A stretch of DNA of 64,000 nt from Aphelocoma coerulescens (GCF_041296385.1 NC_091015.1:91434004-91498003), one strand, 5' to 3'; shown: positions 1-13,143, numbered from the stretch's first letter. The notes: generated from the letters alone by a model not told the origin. Translations and numbers: made by a program.

Positions 1-2037
1 ATCTCTTGGTACAGTATTTCAGGATTTATTTTGTTGTAAATAACTGATAACATGACATAACATACGAGTAAGAAGTTAAATTATTTACTCACATCCTAAA
101 TAATATTACATTTGCCCCAAACAAAAATATTTTGTAAAATTTACTCTTTCCCATATGCATCATGAATTAGTAAATTTTGTTATTATGATAAAAATCTGTG
201 CATTTAATTCATTGATGAGGGTATACAATGCAACAGTCAATAATTTAGTACTGTTTGAGATAAAATGACATTGTTTCTGTGTCAATCATATAATTATTTT
301 ACATACTCCAATGTTATCCACATTGAATATGTTGTCTTGAGTTTCAGCTTCAGTAATCTTTTTATTGACAGCTATAAGACAGAGCTACTAATGTACCAGA
401 AGCATACAGAATAATATTTTCATATTTATTTTCTAATAGTATGATGAAACAAAAACTTCATGTATAACTGAATAAGATGCTCAGAGTTCATCTTGTGCTT
501 CAGTTTGACACCCACCTGTTCTTTGTCAATGTATGAGATTTGTATGGGATGAATTTATGCAATCTGGATTGGACTGTGCTGGAAAAAATTATTTATATCC
601 ATGTATATGTGAGTATCTTCAGTCTATGTTTTCTCATGTCATTATTTGATTACTTCAGGGTCTTACTTCAGGTCATTTTTCTCAAGCTTTTCAACCAGCA
701 ATGTTTAAGGGTAGTTAGGTTCTTAACTGCTGTGGAAAATCTGTTAAATACTCATGTAAGAAATATTAAATACAGTCTTTCTGAGTCTGGGATTTTCATC
801 ATTGACTTCTTCTGTGGAGAAAGGTGAGCAGTCTGGGTCAGATTACTGGATATATTTAAACACAAGACTTCAAGGAAAGACGCTGTATTATCTAAAGACA
901 CAGAAATTCTGTACCCCTCCCTTCTGTGATACTCAGGATCACAGGAAAGTGTATGAGATTTTCTGCTCTTCCTTTTAGAAAAACAGCTGTAAAAGTTTGA
1001 TTCTCTTTTGCTATTTAATGGCTATGCAAGACTTGTGATCATACAAGCACTGTACATTTTCAGAAAAGAAAAGAAAAGAACATTTTGGTTTTATAGTCTG
1101 TCTTTTAGGCTTGGAAATGGTGAGTTGTCCCTTAGTGACATCTGCCTTTGATTATCACTCATCCCAATGCACAGACAACCTGTTGGAATTGTGCATTAAT
1201 AGTACAGCATGTAAAAAGTGGTGTCACCAGGGTTTTCACAGATAATAAGCTTTTAGAAAATATGTCTGATTTCCAATGTAAAACTGAAATGATATTAATG
1301 ACCTTGCTCCTAACCTAGAATAAAGTGAGACATTCTTTTGCTGTAAATTGGTATAGCTTCTTTGACTGTTTGGCACCGGCCTGATTTACACATAAAAAGA
1401 GTCTAGCCCAGTGACGATAAATGTATTTCCTGCACTGTTTTAGCTGTTTTCTCTTGTTTCATCCCTAATGCTGAGTTTGGATGACATGTTTAAGAAATTC
1501 AGAAGTATGTACACATGACTTGGAGAAGATTTGTTTACCTTGGCTTGCAGATTGCCTCCTCTCCCATGGGGGAATTATAGCTCCAACTGAATTTTAACTC
1601 CCACTAAAGTCTTTGAAAAGAAGGGCAGGATATCTTTCAGAATTTAGCTTGCAAGTTAATGGGTGGGCTGGTTTCTGCCAAAGGAATAATAACATAGCTA
1701 ATTCTCAAAACATGCATTCTGTATTAGTTCAAATACAGCGTTGTCTACCCACATACCAAGAAATTTTCAATAGCCTCTTGCTCACCATATATCTAGGCAG
1801 AAGTCTGAAGGTTCTGTGTTTTTGTGTAATGGGCAAATACCAAGAATCGTGCTCCATGCTGGGAGGATCTGTGTGCCTGTACTACAAAGGAAGTTTAATT
1901 TATTATAGTAACAATCTTACTCTTCATTTGTTACCACAGAAAGAGCTGATTCACGTTCTTTTAAACATTTCCCTGTATTTACAAGGCTTCCTACAATTCA
2001 GCTGACTAACACAACTGTAAGCACTTACTTGTAAGGG
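1..2037. other. AT-rich non-coding DNA, no gene seen
   Basis: I see no recognisable exon, RNA gene or transposon here. Open frames at 540-827 and 1613-2005 (95 and 130 codons) are no longer than chance allows and resemble no family I know. A short A4G-type simple repeat lies near 1062-1080. Confidence 0.6.
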
Positions 2038-2039
2038 CA

Positions 2040-3294
2040 GTGGCCTGGCCAGCATTTGGTATTGCTGTGAGAATGGCCCATAGTCTCATATCAATGCCTG
2101 GGAAAGTCATTGACAAGATTATTCTGGGAGGCATTGAAAATCACCTGAAAGGCAACACAGTCATTGGTCACAGCCAGCACAGCTTCATGAGAGGAATGTC
2201 CTGCTTATCAAACCTGATTTCCTTTTAGGACAAGGTAACCCACCAAGCTGACCAAGGGAAGCCAGTTGATGTAATCTTTTGGGGTTGAAGTAAAGCCTTC
2301 TATGTTGTCTCTCATAGCATGCTTCTGGACAAAGTGCCCAGCATTCAGTGCAACGGGTGAGCAACTGGCTCAGGGGTTGGGCACAAAGGATTGTAGTGAA
2401 TGGGGTCACATTAGATTGGTGACCAGTCACTAGTGGGGTTCTGTAGGGCTCCATCCTTGACCCTATTGGATGCAGGACTGGAAGGGATATTAAGCTAGTT
2501 CACAGATGATACAAAACTGGGAGGAGATGTTGACTCCCTCGAAGGCAGAGAGGCCCTGCAGAGAGACCATGAGAAATTACAGGGCTGGGCAGTCACTAAC
2601 CATATGAAGTTCACCAACAGAAGATCTCAGATCCTGGACGTGGGATGAGGCAGCCCGGGATATAGGGACTGGAGAATGAGAAGCTGGAAAGCAGTGCTAT
2701 GGAAAGGGCCCTGGGGGTCCTGGTCAACAGAAAGTTGAATCCAAGTCAGCAGTGCCCTGGCGGCCAGGAGGGCCAACCCTGTCCTGGGGGGCATCAGGCA
2801 CAGCATCCCCAGCCGGGCAAGGGAGGGGATTGTCCCGCTCTGCTCTGCACTGGGACAGCCTCACCTCGAGTGCTGGGGGCAGAAAGACATTATACTACAA
2901 GTATGCTACATCCAAAGGATGGCAACAAAGGTGGTGAAGGGCATTGAGGGGAAGCCATATGAGGAATGACTGAGGTCACTTGATTTGTTCAGTCTGGAGG
3001 AGACTGAGGGGAGACCTCATTGCTGTTACAACTTCCCCATGAGGGGAAGGGAAGGGGCAGACACCGATTTCTTCTCTATGGTGACCAGTGACAGGACCCA
3101 AGGGAATGGCCTGAAGTGGTGTCAAGGAAGGTTTAGGTTGGATGTTAGAAAAAGCTTCTTCATCCAGAAGCATTTGGGCAGTACTCTTGGGCACATGGTA
3201 TGATTCTTGAACTGTTCTGTGCAGGCCCAGGAGTTGGACTTGATGATGCTTGTGGGTCCCTTCAAATTCAGCATATTCTGTGATTCTGTGATGA
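2040..3294 (+). mobile_element. CR1 LINE fragment: end of ORF2 plus complete 3' tail
   Basis: Sense-strand remnant of a CR1 non-LTR retrotransposon. From about 2085 to 2460 it is alignable with the reverse-transcriptase part of CR1 ORF2 (finger/palm region to the 'ggggttctgtagggctc' stretch). It then runs through the C-terminal ORF2 region and the 3' UTR, and ends at 3275-3294 in two copies of the CR1 octamer attctgtg. Stops and frame changes are scattered through it, so no long ORF survives. The small open frames inside (2040-2228, 2699-2947, 2985-3203 and antisense ones) are decay products. The 5' truncation is typical of CR1. The tail from about 2945 closely resembles the CR1 copy at 55730, so both probably belong to one subfamily. 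The exact 5' boundary is uncertain. Confidence 0.9.
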
Positions 3295-3296
3295 CA

Positions 3297-4984
3297 GAAC
3301 CTCCATGATGGTTGTGGTCTCCAGACTGAAGACTTTCCTGCCTGGTGAAATTCACTTAATTCTAAATTGTAAACTGTAACAGTGAAAGAGATGAAACATA
3401 GGTAAACTGAGCCAGCAATGCAGTAGTTGTTTCATTGCTTTCAGTCAAAGTATTTTACTAAAATACTTGTTGGAACTAAATTAGGGGGCAGGAGGAGACT
3501 AAATGAATTTGGGCCATTTTGCACGTTAAAGGTTGTAAATTAATTTGAAAATTAATACTACATATTGTCACACTAATAATTAGAAAGATTGAGAAAGTTT
3601 TGTTACATCTCCAGAATGTCTTGCAATTTGCATTTATAGGTCATAGGACATCATTTGTCACGCTTATTGGATGCCAAAACCGATTTTAGCAAGAATACTG
3701 ATTTTGTGTTTTGACATTTGTTTTTGAAGAGGGAAAGGGAAGAGGTCACTTGTTTGATGTTATTTATTTGCAGCCACCCAAACGGACTGATCGAACTTGG
3801 CTCTGTTGCACGGTAGCTTTCACTGCTGTCTATGTGTGACAAGACCCAGAGGTGACCTGAGTTTTAGATGGGTCTGAGTAGACTTTTAAATTTAGACCAA
3901 AACCTGTAAAATCAATTTGTATTTCAACATGAGCTAAACCCCCTAAAGTTTTCCAAATGGACTAACCAGAATGAATAGGAGCATGAATAATTTTCTTTCA
4001 AGCTTGCTCTTAGTCAAGAACATCTACAATTTTTTGTGGGTTTTTTTTGGATTGCAGGAGACTCTTTAAAATCTTCTTTAAGTCTCCAGATAAAGTTTCT
4101 TTTTCTTTCCATCACCCCTTTAGTCTGGATTTTTTTCTGCTGCCTGCTTCTCTCAACCATCCCTGTTGCCCTCCAGATGCAGAGCTTGATGAACACTCAA
4201 TCCTGGGCGCTCCTACCCTGCTCCTGTGGAAGTATATTTTATCCATTGTGCAAACATGGTCTTTTTTAATAGTAGGTACAGTCTCCCAGGGTGATCTACA
4301 CATTTCCCACCCTTTTAGCTATCACTTTGCTGTTGCCTCTGGTTAATACCCCTTGACTTTTAGTGTAATTTAAGAACCGGCACTCTCTCTATAATAAAAT
4401 TTTTTTTTAGTTGACAGATACCACTGCCCAAAAATTAGATTCCTAAAACAACTTTTGGCTTTCAAAATAAGACATAGCACTGTTTAAGGCTTGTTTTTTT
4501 GTTAATGTTAATAAATATTAATCATAATTTTTAGTTTCCCACGTAAATTGCATGCCTTGATACTCGTTTTGGTGTAATCAGATACTAGTTTTGGTGTAAT
4601 CATTGGATTAAAATTCCAATTTCAACAAAATAAAAGTAAAACCAAGAAAGTATCTTTCTCAATCTATAAAGAAATAAGAGAATAGCTTTTGGGCAAGCAC
4701 ATTTTTAGTACTTAGACAACCCACATTCTAGATTTCATTATGTATTTGCAAATGATTTTTTTTTCCCAAATGGGCAACCAGGAGTTTTAAATATCATTTT
4801 GTTATTATAATCCTTGGAAAGCTCTGGAAAGATAGTGTAATACCTGATGCTTAGGAAATATATGACTGTGTTTTGTAAACAAAGCAAAAGACTATTTCAT
4901 CCATGGAGTAGAAGCACACACTAAGTGAAGCAAATAGATTTAGACATAAACACATTCTCATGGTTTAGGAATGGTATTTCTCAA
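3297..4984. other. AT-rich intergenic DNA with a 22-bp duplication
   Basis: No gene is recognised. The only structure seen is a two-copy tandem repeat of a 22-bp unit at 4559-4580 and 4581-4602 differing by one base. Open frames around 4036-4346 (77 and 99 codons) overlap on both strands and show no family resemblance. Confidence 0.55.
4559..4602. repeat. 22-bp tandem duplication, two copies
   Basis: The units at 4559-4580 and 4581-4602 are identical except for one base (c versus a at unit position 7). It looks like a recent local slippage duplication. No function is implied. Confidence 0.85.
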
Positions 4985-4989
4985 TTTAG

Positions 4990-5500
4990 TACTCCCACCA
5001 AAAATACTCCAAACCATGAGTGACTTGTTCAGTTCCCCATCCATCCATCCCTCTTCCTTGCAGCAGCATGGAGAGGAGAATTGGAGGTACAGGAGGTAAA
5101 AATTATTGGGTGAGATAAGAACACATTTCTGGAAACAGCAATAAAATATTATAAGGAAGAGTAACAGCAACAATATTAATCACAGAGTGTACATGGGAGG
5201 TGAGCAAGTCACACATGAGAGCTCACCAAGCATAAACCCCCAACCACACCCGACTGCACCACCATGCTACATGACCTGAAAGGGACCTCTTCCTCTGTAC
5301 CCACAAAATGAGGTGAGGAGGTAGAGAATAACCTCTGGGTCTTGGCCATGCCCCTTATGGCTACTGCAAAAATTAGCCATGTCCTGGCTGGAACCAGGAC
5401 ATACAGACCAAGATAATGTAGCCCATAGTGGTACATTATCACCAAAGCCTAAACACTGATCTCTGGAAGGATTTGCTTGTTGTTTCTCCAATGGCAAAAA
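4990..5500. mobile_element. Decayed LTR-like fragment, probably antisense
   Basis: This block is richer in GC and CA than its flanks. It recalls avian LTR sequences read in antisense: a run of C-rich words, a 'ggagaattgga' segment, then a block ending in the inverted repeat at 5381-5400. No TG/CA ends or target duplication could be found, and several overlapping antisense frames (5209-5445, 5267-5497) are open only by chance. It could instead be unique sequence. The LTR call rests on remembered similarity only. Confidence 0.4.
5381..5400. repeat. Perfect short hairpin
   Basis: Seven-base perfect inverted repeat (gtcctgg / ccaggac) around a six-base loop, inside the LTR-like block. Related hairpins occur near the ends of some avian LTRs. 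Confidence 0.7.
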
Positions 5501-8500
5501 CTACATGATAGATGAGTGGGAATTATAAGGTCTTGTCCTAGACCCATACTTCCTGTGTTCCTTAACTTCACTTAGCTGATGTGATATTCTGTGATTTCCA
5601 GACAGAAACAGAGGAAACAAAAAAGCTTATAATTTCATGAAGTACTACGTAAAGCAGTGTCATCTTGTTGGATAGTTTTGTTATATTTAAATAGCTAATC
5701 TGTGTACGTGTGTACTAACTATAATTTTGAGAAACATGTTGCTATCTTTGTATAGTTATACTTAATTAGGACTTCCAGTGAAACACTCTGCCAGAAGTAG
5801 GTTATTGTCACCAGATATAAAATAACTCACACTATTGGAGACAGGAAGGTTTTTTTATGACTGCTTTGTATTGGGTTCTGTGGAACATATGGCTCTTAAA
5901 TAAGGCAGGAAAAGTCACAGAAGGTGGATTAACAGCTTGTACATCTACTTGTTTTTACAAAGAAATCAATGTAAATTTCAATTAATTTATGTTTAGGCAG
6001 TCAGATGAGGAAATATTAAGTTAAAAATCAGTAGGGAAGCCATTAATACACAATGGTAAAAATTGATTCAGTTTTCTGTGTAATAACTCATCAAACAGGA
6101 TTTTGGAGTTAACAGCTGAACACTTGGTACTGATTTTGATCAGGCAATTTTGAGAACAGTACTTATTCTATTCTTGAGAACTTTCTTATTCTAAATCAGT
6201 TTTTGAAAGATTTCATAAGCCTGAAAATACATTCTTTGTCTAGTGAAACACATCAATCTTCTACATACTGTTAAGTTTTCTTACAGTCTTACCCTGCAAC
6301 AAAAATGAAGGCAGCTTGCACCTGCAGATGTGAATGTGGACACTTCATTAGATAAACTAATGGCCCCATTTACCAAGCACATTTCATTACAATTAAAATA
6401 CACTTCTAACAGACTGTGGGTTAAATTAGTCATGAGCTGGTATGAAACACAGAGTAGGTTAAAACACAATATATTTTATATAGGAAGCTATTTTCTAGTT
6501 CCCCAGTGGTTTTTTGTCTCTCTTTAAAGTGCAAACCTTTGGCCATAATGACATAGCTCCTAGCTATTTTCTGGTATACAGAATCTTAGCTCTTTCGGTT
6601 TGTTAGATGCACCTAATCCTGTAGAAAGTGCTTAACCTTGACCTGTGAGTGAACGTCCAGTGGGTGTCAGTGTCACAGTGATTCACTCAGCCAAGAAGCA
6701 TTCTTGCTAAAACTGTGGTCCTCCCACATCCTCCATTTCCTTCTGTGGAAAGGGAGGAAGGAGAAAGGTCTCACCTTCATATGGACATACCCAGGAACCC
6801 AAGCCCTCCAGGGTACTTAAAAACAGAGGTACGCTCTCTGAAGTTGGTTTATGAAACTAAAATCATCCCTCAGAGTGTCCTCTGAAGCTCTGTCCTCATA
6901 AGAAAATATTTTTCTGTGGCATAATTTTATATGTACAGAACCTGCAAAACTTTGTTATGCCATGCCAAAAACGTTGATGTGGCTATTGTACATCTCTTAG
7001 CTGACACTTCCATTAAGGAAATTATCATTTAGGACTGTTTTTAGTACATGAATCAAATAAACCTGTGCTTTCAGAATGGTGGGCATTATTATTTATAACT
7101 TGCATGGGGATTGTATCCACAGGTACTTGTCAGAATCTCATTTTCTTGGCCTTTGTACAGACCTACCCTAAGAGACAACCCCTCCTAGAATGAGTGAGTA
7201 CAAAATATAAAAACACAGTGTGCATTGGCAAGAATGAGGCAGCAGCAAAAGGAAGCAAATTGCTGTGCCATTACTGAAGGCGCAACTTACTCTGCTTAGA
7301 TGTTGTCAGTCTGCAGCACAGTGTGCTTGCTGTGTGCTACTACACAGAGAAATTTGTAAGTACAAATATCACTCCTGTTCTTAATGGGCACAAGATTTTG
7401 AAACCCTTTTGAAGAGGATTAAACCTTTAGTTTTAACATGAGCATAACAGGAAGAAAAGTTCACTTCTGTAGGGCAGGCAAAGTATTTTTTGTTTGCTTC
7501 TATTTGGAGATTTTTGTGATTTGAAATAGTAAGAATTCTACATTAGATTCAGATACGGCTCTGTAAAGTCTTTAAAGAGGTCTAAATTTATCTAAGAAGT
7601 AAATGCCTCCACACCACTAAGGAAACTCTGTCAGAGGCACCAGAAGCTATACCTATACGTATGCTTCATCAAAAGCAATCTGCCAACTTCTAAAACTCAC
7701 TTCTAAGATCTCCCTGTGACAAAAATAGTGGGTTTTTTTTCCCCTGGGAGCCCCTTATGGGAAGCGTTTCTTCTTTCAAGTACAGTTTCAAGTGTATAGA
7801 TACTATGTTTTCATTATATTGATAACAAGCAGAGGTCTTTCAACCAAGTGTTGCTTGATCAAGATCAAGCCTGATCACTTCTTAGTCTCTTGTGTGGGTG
7901 GTGAGATGACTGAATAAGTTTGTGATCTCAGCCCACTTACCAATGAAATGTATCCTTTTCACAGGAAGAAAACCAAACAATAGCATAATCACCTCTCCGA
8001 GGAACTGCCTTGGAGAAATAAAGTTCTGAATGAAATTGTCAGGTGGAACTTTCTCCTCCTGAGTGTTTTGATATTTTAGATGTGTCTTGGATCCCACAAA
8101 GTAGTTTTTATGCTCAGCCTTATTAAAGCATTTCAGTTGGAAACATAATTAAGTGCCAGCTCCCAATATTTTCTGTCTATAAAAATTCTTCTTACATAAG
8201 AATGTTATTACTATTGATTTAAATAGATGAAATATTGTTTTTTCTATGCCTTGTACTATAGATAAAACATTGACATATATGCTTGACTGGGAAAAACTGC
8301 AACAAAAGAAGATTTGGAATGTCATCCCACAAACATCTGACTGATGTCAAATGGTTGCAGGCATTAGTCTTAAATCATTAAAAAGGCACAGTTGTAATAC
8401 TGTTAGTATATAATCTTATCTTTGTAAGTATATTAAATTGTAATGTACTGGGTAATCTCTATTCTTTAGGATAATTCACCTTATTCCTAAAGCTAGCTAT

Positions 8501-9510
8501 GCCAGATTAGTGATCAAATTATGCTTTTCATTCTGAGAAGTCAGAAAATATATATTTTCAGCTTCTTTTCTGTTCATGCTGAATTTATTTCTATAAATGA
8601 AATGACCATTAAATCCCCGCCTTTTACGAAATATTTTTATAAAAATTGAAGAGAACATTTGAAGATAAATCGTCTAGGAGTCTCCTCTGGTTACTTATCA
8701 GTCTAATCTTATGATTAAAGATCTGTTTTCAAAATCCTGCTGGGATTTGGTATACCATGGGCTTAATGATGTTTAAATTTGTTTCAGTTCTGACTTAGGA
8801 GAATCACTGTTTTGACTTAAAATTTAAGATAAATTTGGATCAAATATGGTTAGAATAATTAATATGAAATAAACTAAAGCAAATAAACAAACAAATACTT
8901 TTTTTTTTTTTCTAGATAATCTCTCCCAAAGTTTTTAGGAGCTCTCTCATTGCTTGTTTTACCCAAATATCCAAACCCTCACATACTTTCATATTATAAA
9001 ATGCACATCAAATTGGCTGGTTTACCTCAGTTTGGACCACAAAAGACTATTCTATAAACCCTTAGGACATATGGGACATTTGAAAAACAATTTTAAAAGC
9101 TGAACAACAGGAAACTAGTAGCGGGGATCAAGACATTTTACAAAAGAAATACCTAGTTGCATTTTGCATTCTAATTGATAATTAAACCTCTCTTAGGTGA
9201 AGGAATGAAACTAGTTAACTTAAAAGTTAACTGGAATCCTGTTAGGTCCTCTGGATTTTAGTTAATAATATTTTTGTGATAGCCAAATAGTGTAAACTGA
9301 GTTTAGGTAGACTGTAATTCTTCTTTCTGAAACACTGTTGTGTCAGAAATCTCAAAGGAAATAGTACGGTATTTAAATCAAATTGGTTAAAATTTAGTAC
9401 TTTTCTATTTTTCAGTTTTATGAAAAGGACACTCACAATTTTTAAGAGCTCAGACCAGTAAATCAGGATATTTTTTAAATCAATTGATTAAGTAGAAGAT
9501 TAAAAAAAAT
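5501..9510. other. AT-rich DNA, nothing recognised
   Basis: Four kilobases with no gene, RNA gene or transposon that I can identify. Open frames are all under 75 codons. Short homopolymer runs of T (for example around 7733-7740 and 8899-8911) are the only low-complexity features. Confidence 0.55.
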
Positions 9511-9514
9511 AAGG

Positions 9515-9760
9515 CTGACAACTAGGCCCTGCAGAGCCTCTCACTCACTCCCCCACCAGCACGATGGGGGAGAGAATTGGAAGAATAAAAGTGAGAAAAC
9601 TTGTGGGATGAGATAAAGACAGTTCAATATGGAAAGCAAAAGTTGCGCACACAAGTGCAGCAAAACAAGGATTTCATTCACCACTTCCCATAGGCAGGCA
9701 GGTGTTCAGAACTGATGCTCTTTACAGGCAATTTCCTTGTAAGGTTCTTTTAAAAGAAAA
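9515..9760 (-). mobile_element. ERV LTR fragment, antisense
   Basis: The sequence from the C-rich 'cactcccccaccagcac' stretch through 'ggggagagaattgg', 'gtgagaaaac', 'gagataaagacag' and 'cattcaccacttccc' matches the order of words in a common avian ERVL-type LTR read on the opposite strand. Both ends fade into AT-rich DNA, so it is truncated and no target duplication is visible. Orientation is assigned from the remembered family. Confidence 0.55.
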
Positions 9761-10811
9761 GGATTTTTATGTGCTTACTTTAACAATTGCAACTTTGTTC
9801 TTAATGGAAACACAAAATTTGGAAAAAGAAAGCAAATAAAATGAAATTTCATGATACTTTAATGGACTTAATTTATTTTTCTTTTTCTTTAGAAGTCAAA
9901 GCACATAAAGACTACAGCAAAATGATATGCACTACTGCAACCTGATAAGCAGCTTTGTTTACAAACATTTCAGTGAAGTTCAGCCCTGTGCAGGCATCAC
10001 TGCGAGCACTGTGGAGGTATGGACTGAATGTTCAGGAGCTACCCTTGTGAAGTTTTCCTAGAGCTGGGATGAATTCCTTCTGACTAAGTGCTAACCATGT
10101 GAGCTGCAACACTCTATTCACTGGGGCTATTTGTGGCAAGATCAGTATGTGTACAGCACTTTGAGAGAGCTTCTGTGCTGTTCTAGGGTCTACCAAAAGA
10201 GTAGTCTCCTCTCTCCTGTAGTATTAGTAATTTCTTCGTAATAAGAAGCTTGCTACTGCTGAATTACTAGATAAAGTCGATTGTTATGGGTTTTGCTAAT
10301 GTCTACTTGGTACTCATGTCTTTGTACATAGATGATCATTCTTGATTTCCTTTTCAAGGTTTCTTAGAAATGTTGCCTATAGCTTACTAACACATGCATA
10401 CAGACAGAAACTGCTCTAAAGTAGCAGCAAAATCCTTCCTGCTGGCATATGGTAATGGAATAATCAGAACAAACACCAAGGAAATAAATTATTGTACTCC
10501 TGAGCAGACTCGACATTGGTTTTCTTTTCCTTTAAAATAAAGAAAATAAGGCTCCATGAGCATCTGTTGTGATGATAGTATTTGAGATGGTTTTGGAATA
10601 AAATTTGTAACGTATTTTTGTACTTTCATCTTTATTGTTTCTCCAGTCTGTAAAGAACTTGTCTCTGAAATTAAAGAGGGGACACATGGAGAGGAGCTTG
10701 CACATGTCAATTGAATTTAAAAGGTTTTGTCAGCTCCATAAATAATGTCTGATACTTGAACTAAACTTTATTTAATTTATTAATTTTGAGGGAGCTCTGA
10801 AATGAAAGTAT
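9761..10811. other. AT-rich DNA, nothing recognised
   Basis: No gene or transposon seen. The longest open frame (10489-10710, minus) is 73 codons and unremarkable. Confidence 0.5.
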
Positions 10812-10816
10812 AATAT

Positions 10817-11361
10817 TGAGGCAGCCGGGATGGGGTCTGTGGCTCAGACCCAGGAAGCCGTGACAGCTCCAGAGAGAGTGTCCTGCAAGGAACAGTCCTT
10901 CAGAGGTCTGTGGTGATCCCTCGGCCGCCAGGGTGCCTTCACAGGGGGTGCCTGTCTCAGCAGGCTATCAGCTCCTTAGTGATTCAGCAAGAGTGATTTC
11001 AGCTCTTGTCCTGTGAGGCAAACCCCAGGCTGGACCAGGAGGAGGGAGACGAAAGACCCATACAGCAGTTCTGCATGGGGCAGCCTTATTAGTCTGCACC
11101 CCACGAAAGGGAAGCCAGGGATGAGCTCTCTGATCCCACAGGGGCAGAGGGCTAGGTCTTATAGGGATACAGGGGTGGGTGTGAGAGGGTAAAAGCCAAT
11201 GGGTTACAAAGGACTCTCCAAGAGGATCATGGGTCTGTGTCCTCTCTCGCCGTAACTGGAAATGTGGCTGCCTTTTCCAAGGGGATCTTGCTGGGAAGTT
11301 ATGCAATCTCCCTATTTCAGCAGGCCTCCTTCCAGGGCAGGGGCTGGGCATACTCTACACA
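10817..11361 (-). mobile_element. Solo ERV LTR (545 bp), antisense, with target duplication
   Basis: A GC-rich island in AT-rich DNA. On the minus strand it starts TGTGTAGAG and ends GGCTGCCTCA. It is flanked by the direct repeat atat (10813-10816 and 11362-11365). If the last base is assigned to the flank, the repeat reads aatat on both sides. On the minus strand a TATAA box lies at 11163-11159 and an AATAAG polyadenylation-like signal at 11090-11085, in the order U3-R-U5. No internal region or second LTR is present, so this is a solo LTR left by LTR-LTR recombination. A 4-bp duplication would suit an ERV1-like integrase, a 5-bp one ERVL. The 127-codon antisense frame 10968-11351 lies wholly inside the LTR and is not a gene. 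Confidence 0.8.
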
Positions 11362-11365
11362 ATAT

Positions 11366-13050
11366 CAGTCTTAAATTAAAGTACTATTAAAAGAGATCTC
11401 TGTTATATGATTAGTGACTATAATATGTAAACATTTTCAAGCTTGATTGATAGTCATAAGAAAATTTATATCCTAACTATTTTAAGCATAACTGGAACTT
11501 CTCTTTTATTTTGTAAGAGGAGACCAAGTTACTCCATCTCTAACGCCACAGTTTTCTATGTAAAGAAGAATGCCATCGTATTAGCATGCCATCACATTCT
11601 TATGCTGTCAGCCTGATACAAATCCACTCCCTCATTAATGCTGATCCTGCTTTCCTATAGAAGCTTAATTTAAAAGATTGACCATTAGTTCTGCATTTTT
11701 ACACCTTGGAAATGATATATTCTCTGATTTTTCTATATGATTAGTGTTCTTTTTTACCAGTGATAAAAAAAAAAAGTAAATTTGGATTATATATATCTTA
11801 GTAGATGTTAAAAAAAATCTTATGAACCTGAGTAACTGTTGAAAAAGTTTCTTCACTAGGGGCTACAATTGGCACATTTTGAAATTTTTGTATACCCACA
11901 ACTAATGAATAATTTTTGTTATTCATATAAGCATCCAAGCACTCTTTTAAACCTCTTGTTCACCTGTTTTCTTTTATATCGCTATTTGATTAATTAAGTA
12001 ATTAATTAATTTTTGCCATGGCTTAATTGCATTCCTATATTTTGCATTATGGAAGATGTAGAAGCAATCACGACATGGAAAACAATATATGGCTAAGTTC
12101 AAGTAAATTTCTATGAGGCAGTATTCTCCTTTATGAACTAATACTACCTCATCCTCCAGAGAATACTTGCTACTGAAGGTAATGTTTTCTTACTTGCCAT
12201 CATTTTTTGTTTCATGGACTTATTCTTTTCCTTTTTGGCTCTTTTTTTTATTGATAATTTATCAGTTCTTTTATATAATTTTTGCAAGACCATGCAAAAA
12301 TATAACATCAAACAGCAATGTAAAATTCTATCTGTAAATGAAAAAAAGCTATCAAAAAGTAATCTGCACCAAAGTATCTGGTTTGGGAAACAAACTTGAA
12401 AATAAGAATCTACTGAAATTATTATATAGACTTACTCACATAATTTAGACCTACAGAACAGCAGAAAAATACCAGTAACATGGGAAATCTGAAGTTTGGA
12501 TCAATTCATAAGCTGCGGGTTTTTTGCGTATGTTGAAGGTCAAAGTACTCAATTTTTTAGGAAGGTGCAAAACAATTGGAAATCAATGAAAATACTTAGA
12601 CTTCAATGATGCTAAATTCTGTAAGAGCATCATTCTTTGGATTGCAGCAAGCTGTCATGCCAGATGACTCTCACAGTCTCATTAGCAGTGTTTTGGTTCC
12701 AATTCCCCACAACATTTCTTTTCCTGTCTGCCCCTGTAAGAGTGTTACTCATACCTAATTTTTTTCTCATCCCTAATGTGAAACAAATATAAAAGGGTTT
12801 GCTCTTTTCTTAACTTCCCTGGAGAGCTTGTTTTACAGATTGTCCTATATCACATTACTGAAAAATATCAGAGAAGACAAAAGATGTTCAACACAAATGC
12901 AATTTCCATGGTAAAACTGTAAGGTTTCATTGAAGCCTGTGTATTCACTGGAAATTTCTGTGTGTGCATCTGGCACTCTTTTTTCTGCTTCCTTTACCCT
13001 TTGGTTTGTGTCACATTGTAGGTAGCTCAATGCATATACTCAAATTTCTT
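11366..13050. other. AT-rich DNA, nothing recognised
   Basis: No gene seen. It includes a self-complementary TTAATTAA-type stretch near 11990-12011 and several A/T homopolymers. Open frames are 63 codons or shorter. Confidence 0.5.
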
Positions 13051-13108
13051 CCTTCCAGAAAGTGTTTGGTATCTGTCTACCCTTGTTGCTTATCCCCCTT
13101 GATTTCAG

Positions 13109-13143
13109 TGACGTCATGAAACACCATCTGTTGCCAAGACAAC
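13109..13143. promoter_or_regulatory. Candidate CRE plus RFX X-box cluster
   Basis: A perfect palindromic cAMP-response element TGACGTCA lies at 13109-13116. Thirteen bases further on is gttgccaagacaac (13130-13143), which matches the RFX X-box (GTNRCC, short spacer, RGYAAC) at all but one informative base. Several more CpGs follow within 35 bp, in a window otherwise poor in CpG. Such pairs occur in promoters of ciliary and spermatid genes, but no start site or adjacent exon is recognised, so this may be a distal element or coincidence. Confidence 0.4.

Noticed and set aside
10968..11351. 127-codon antisense frame
   Set aside because: It coincides with U3-R-U5 of the solo LTR at 10817-11361, crossing its TATA box and polyadenylation signal.
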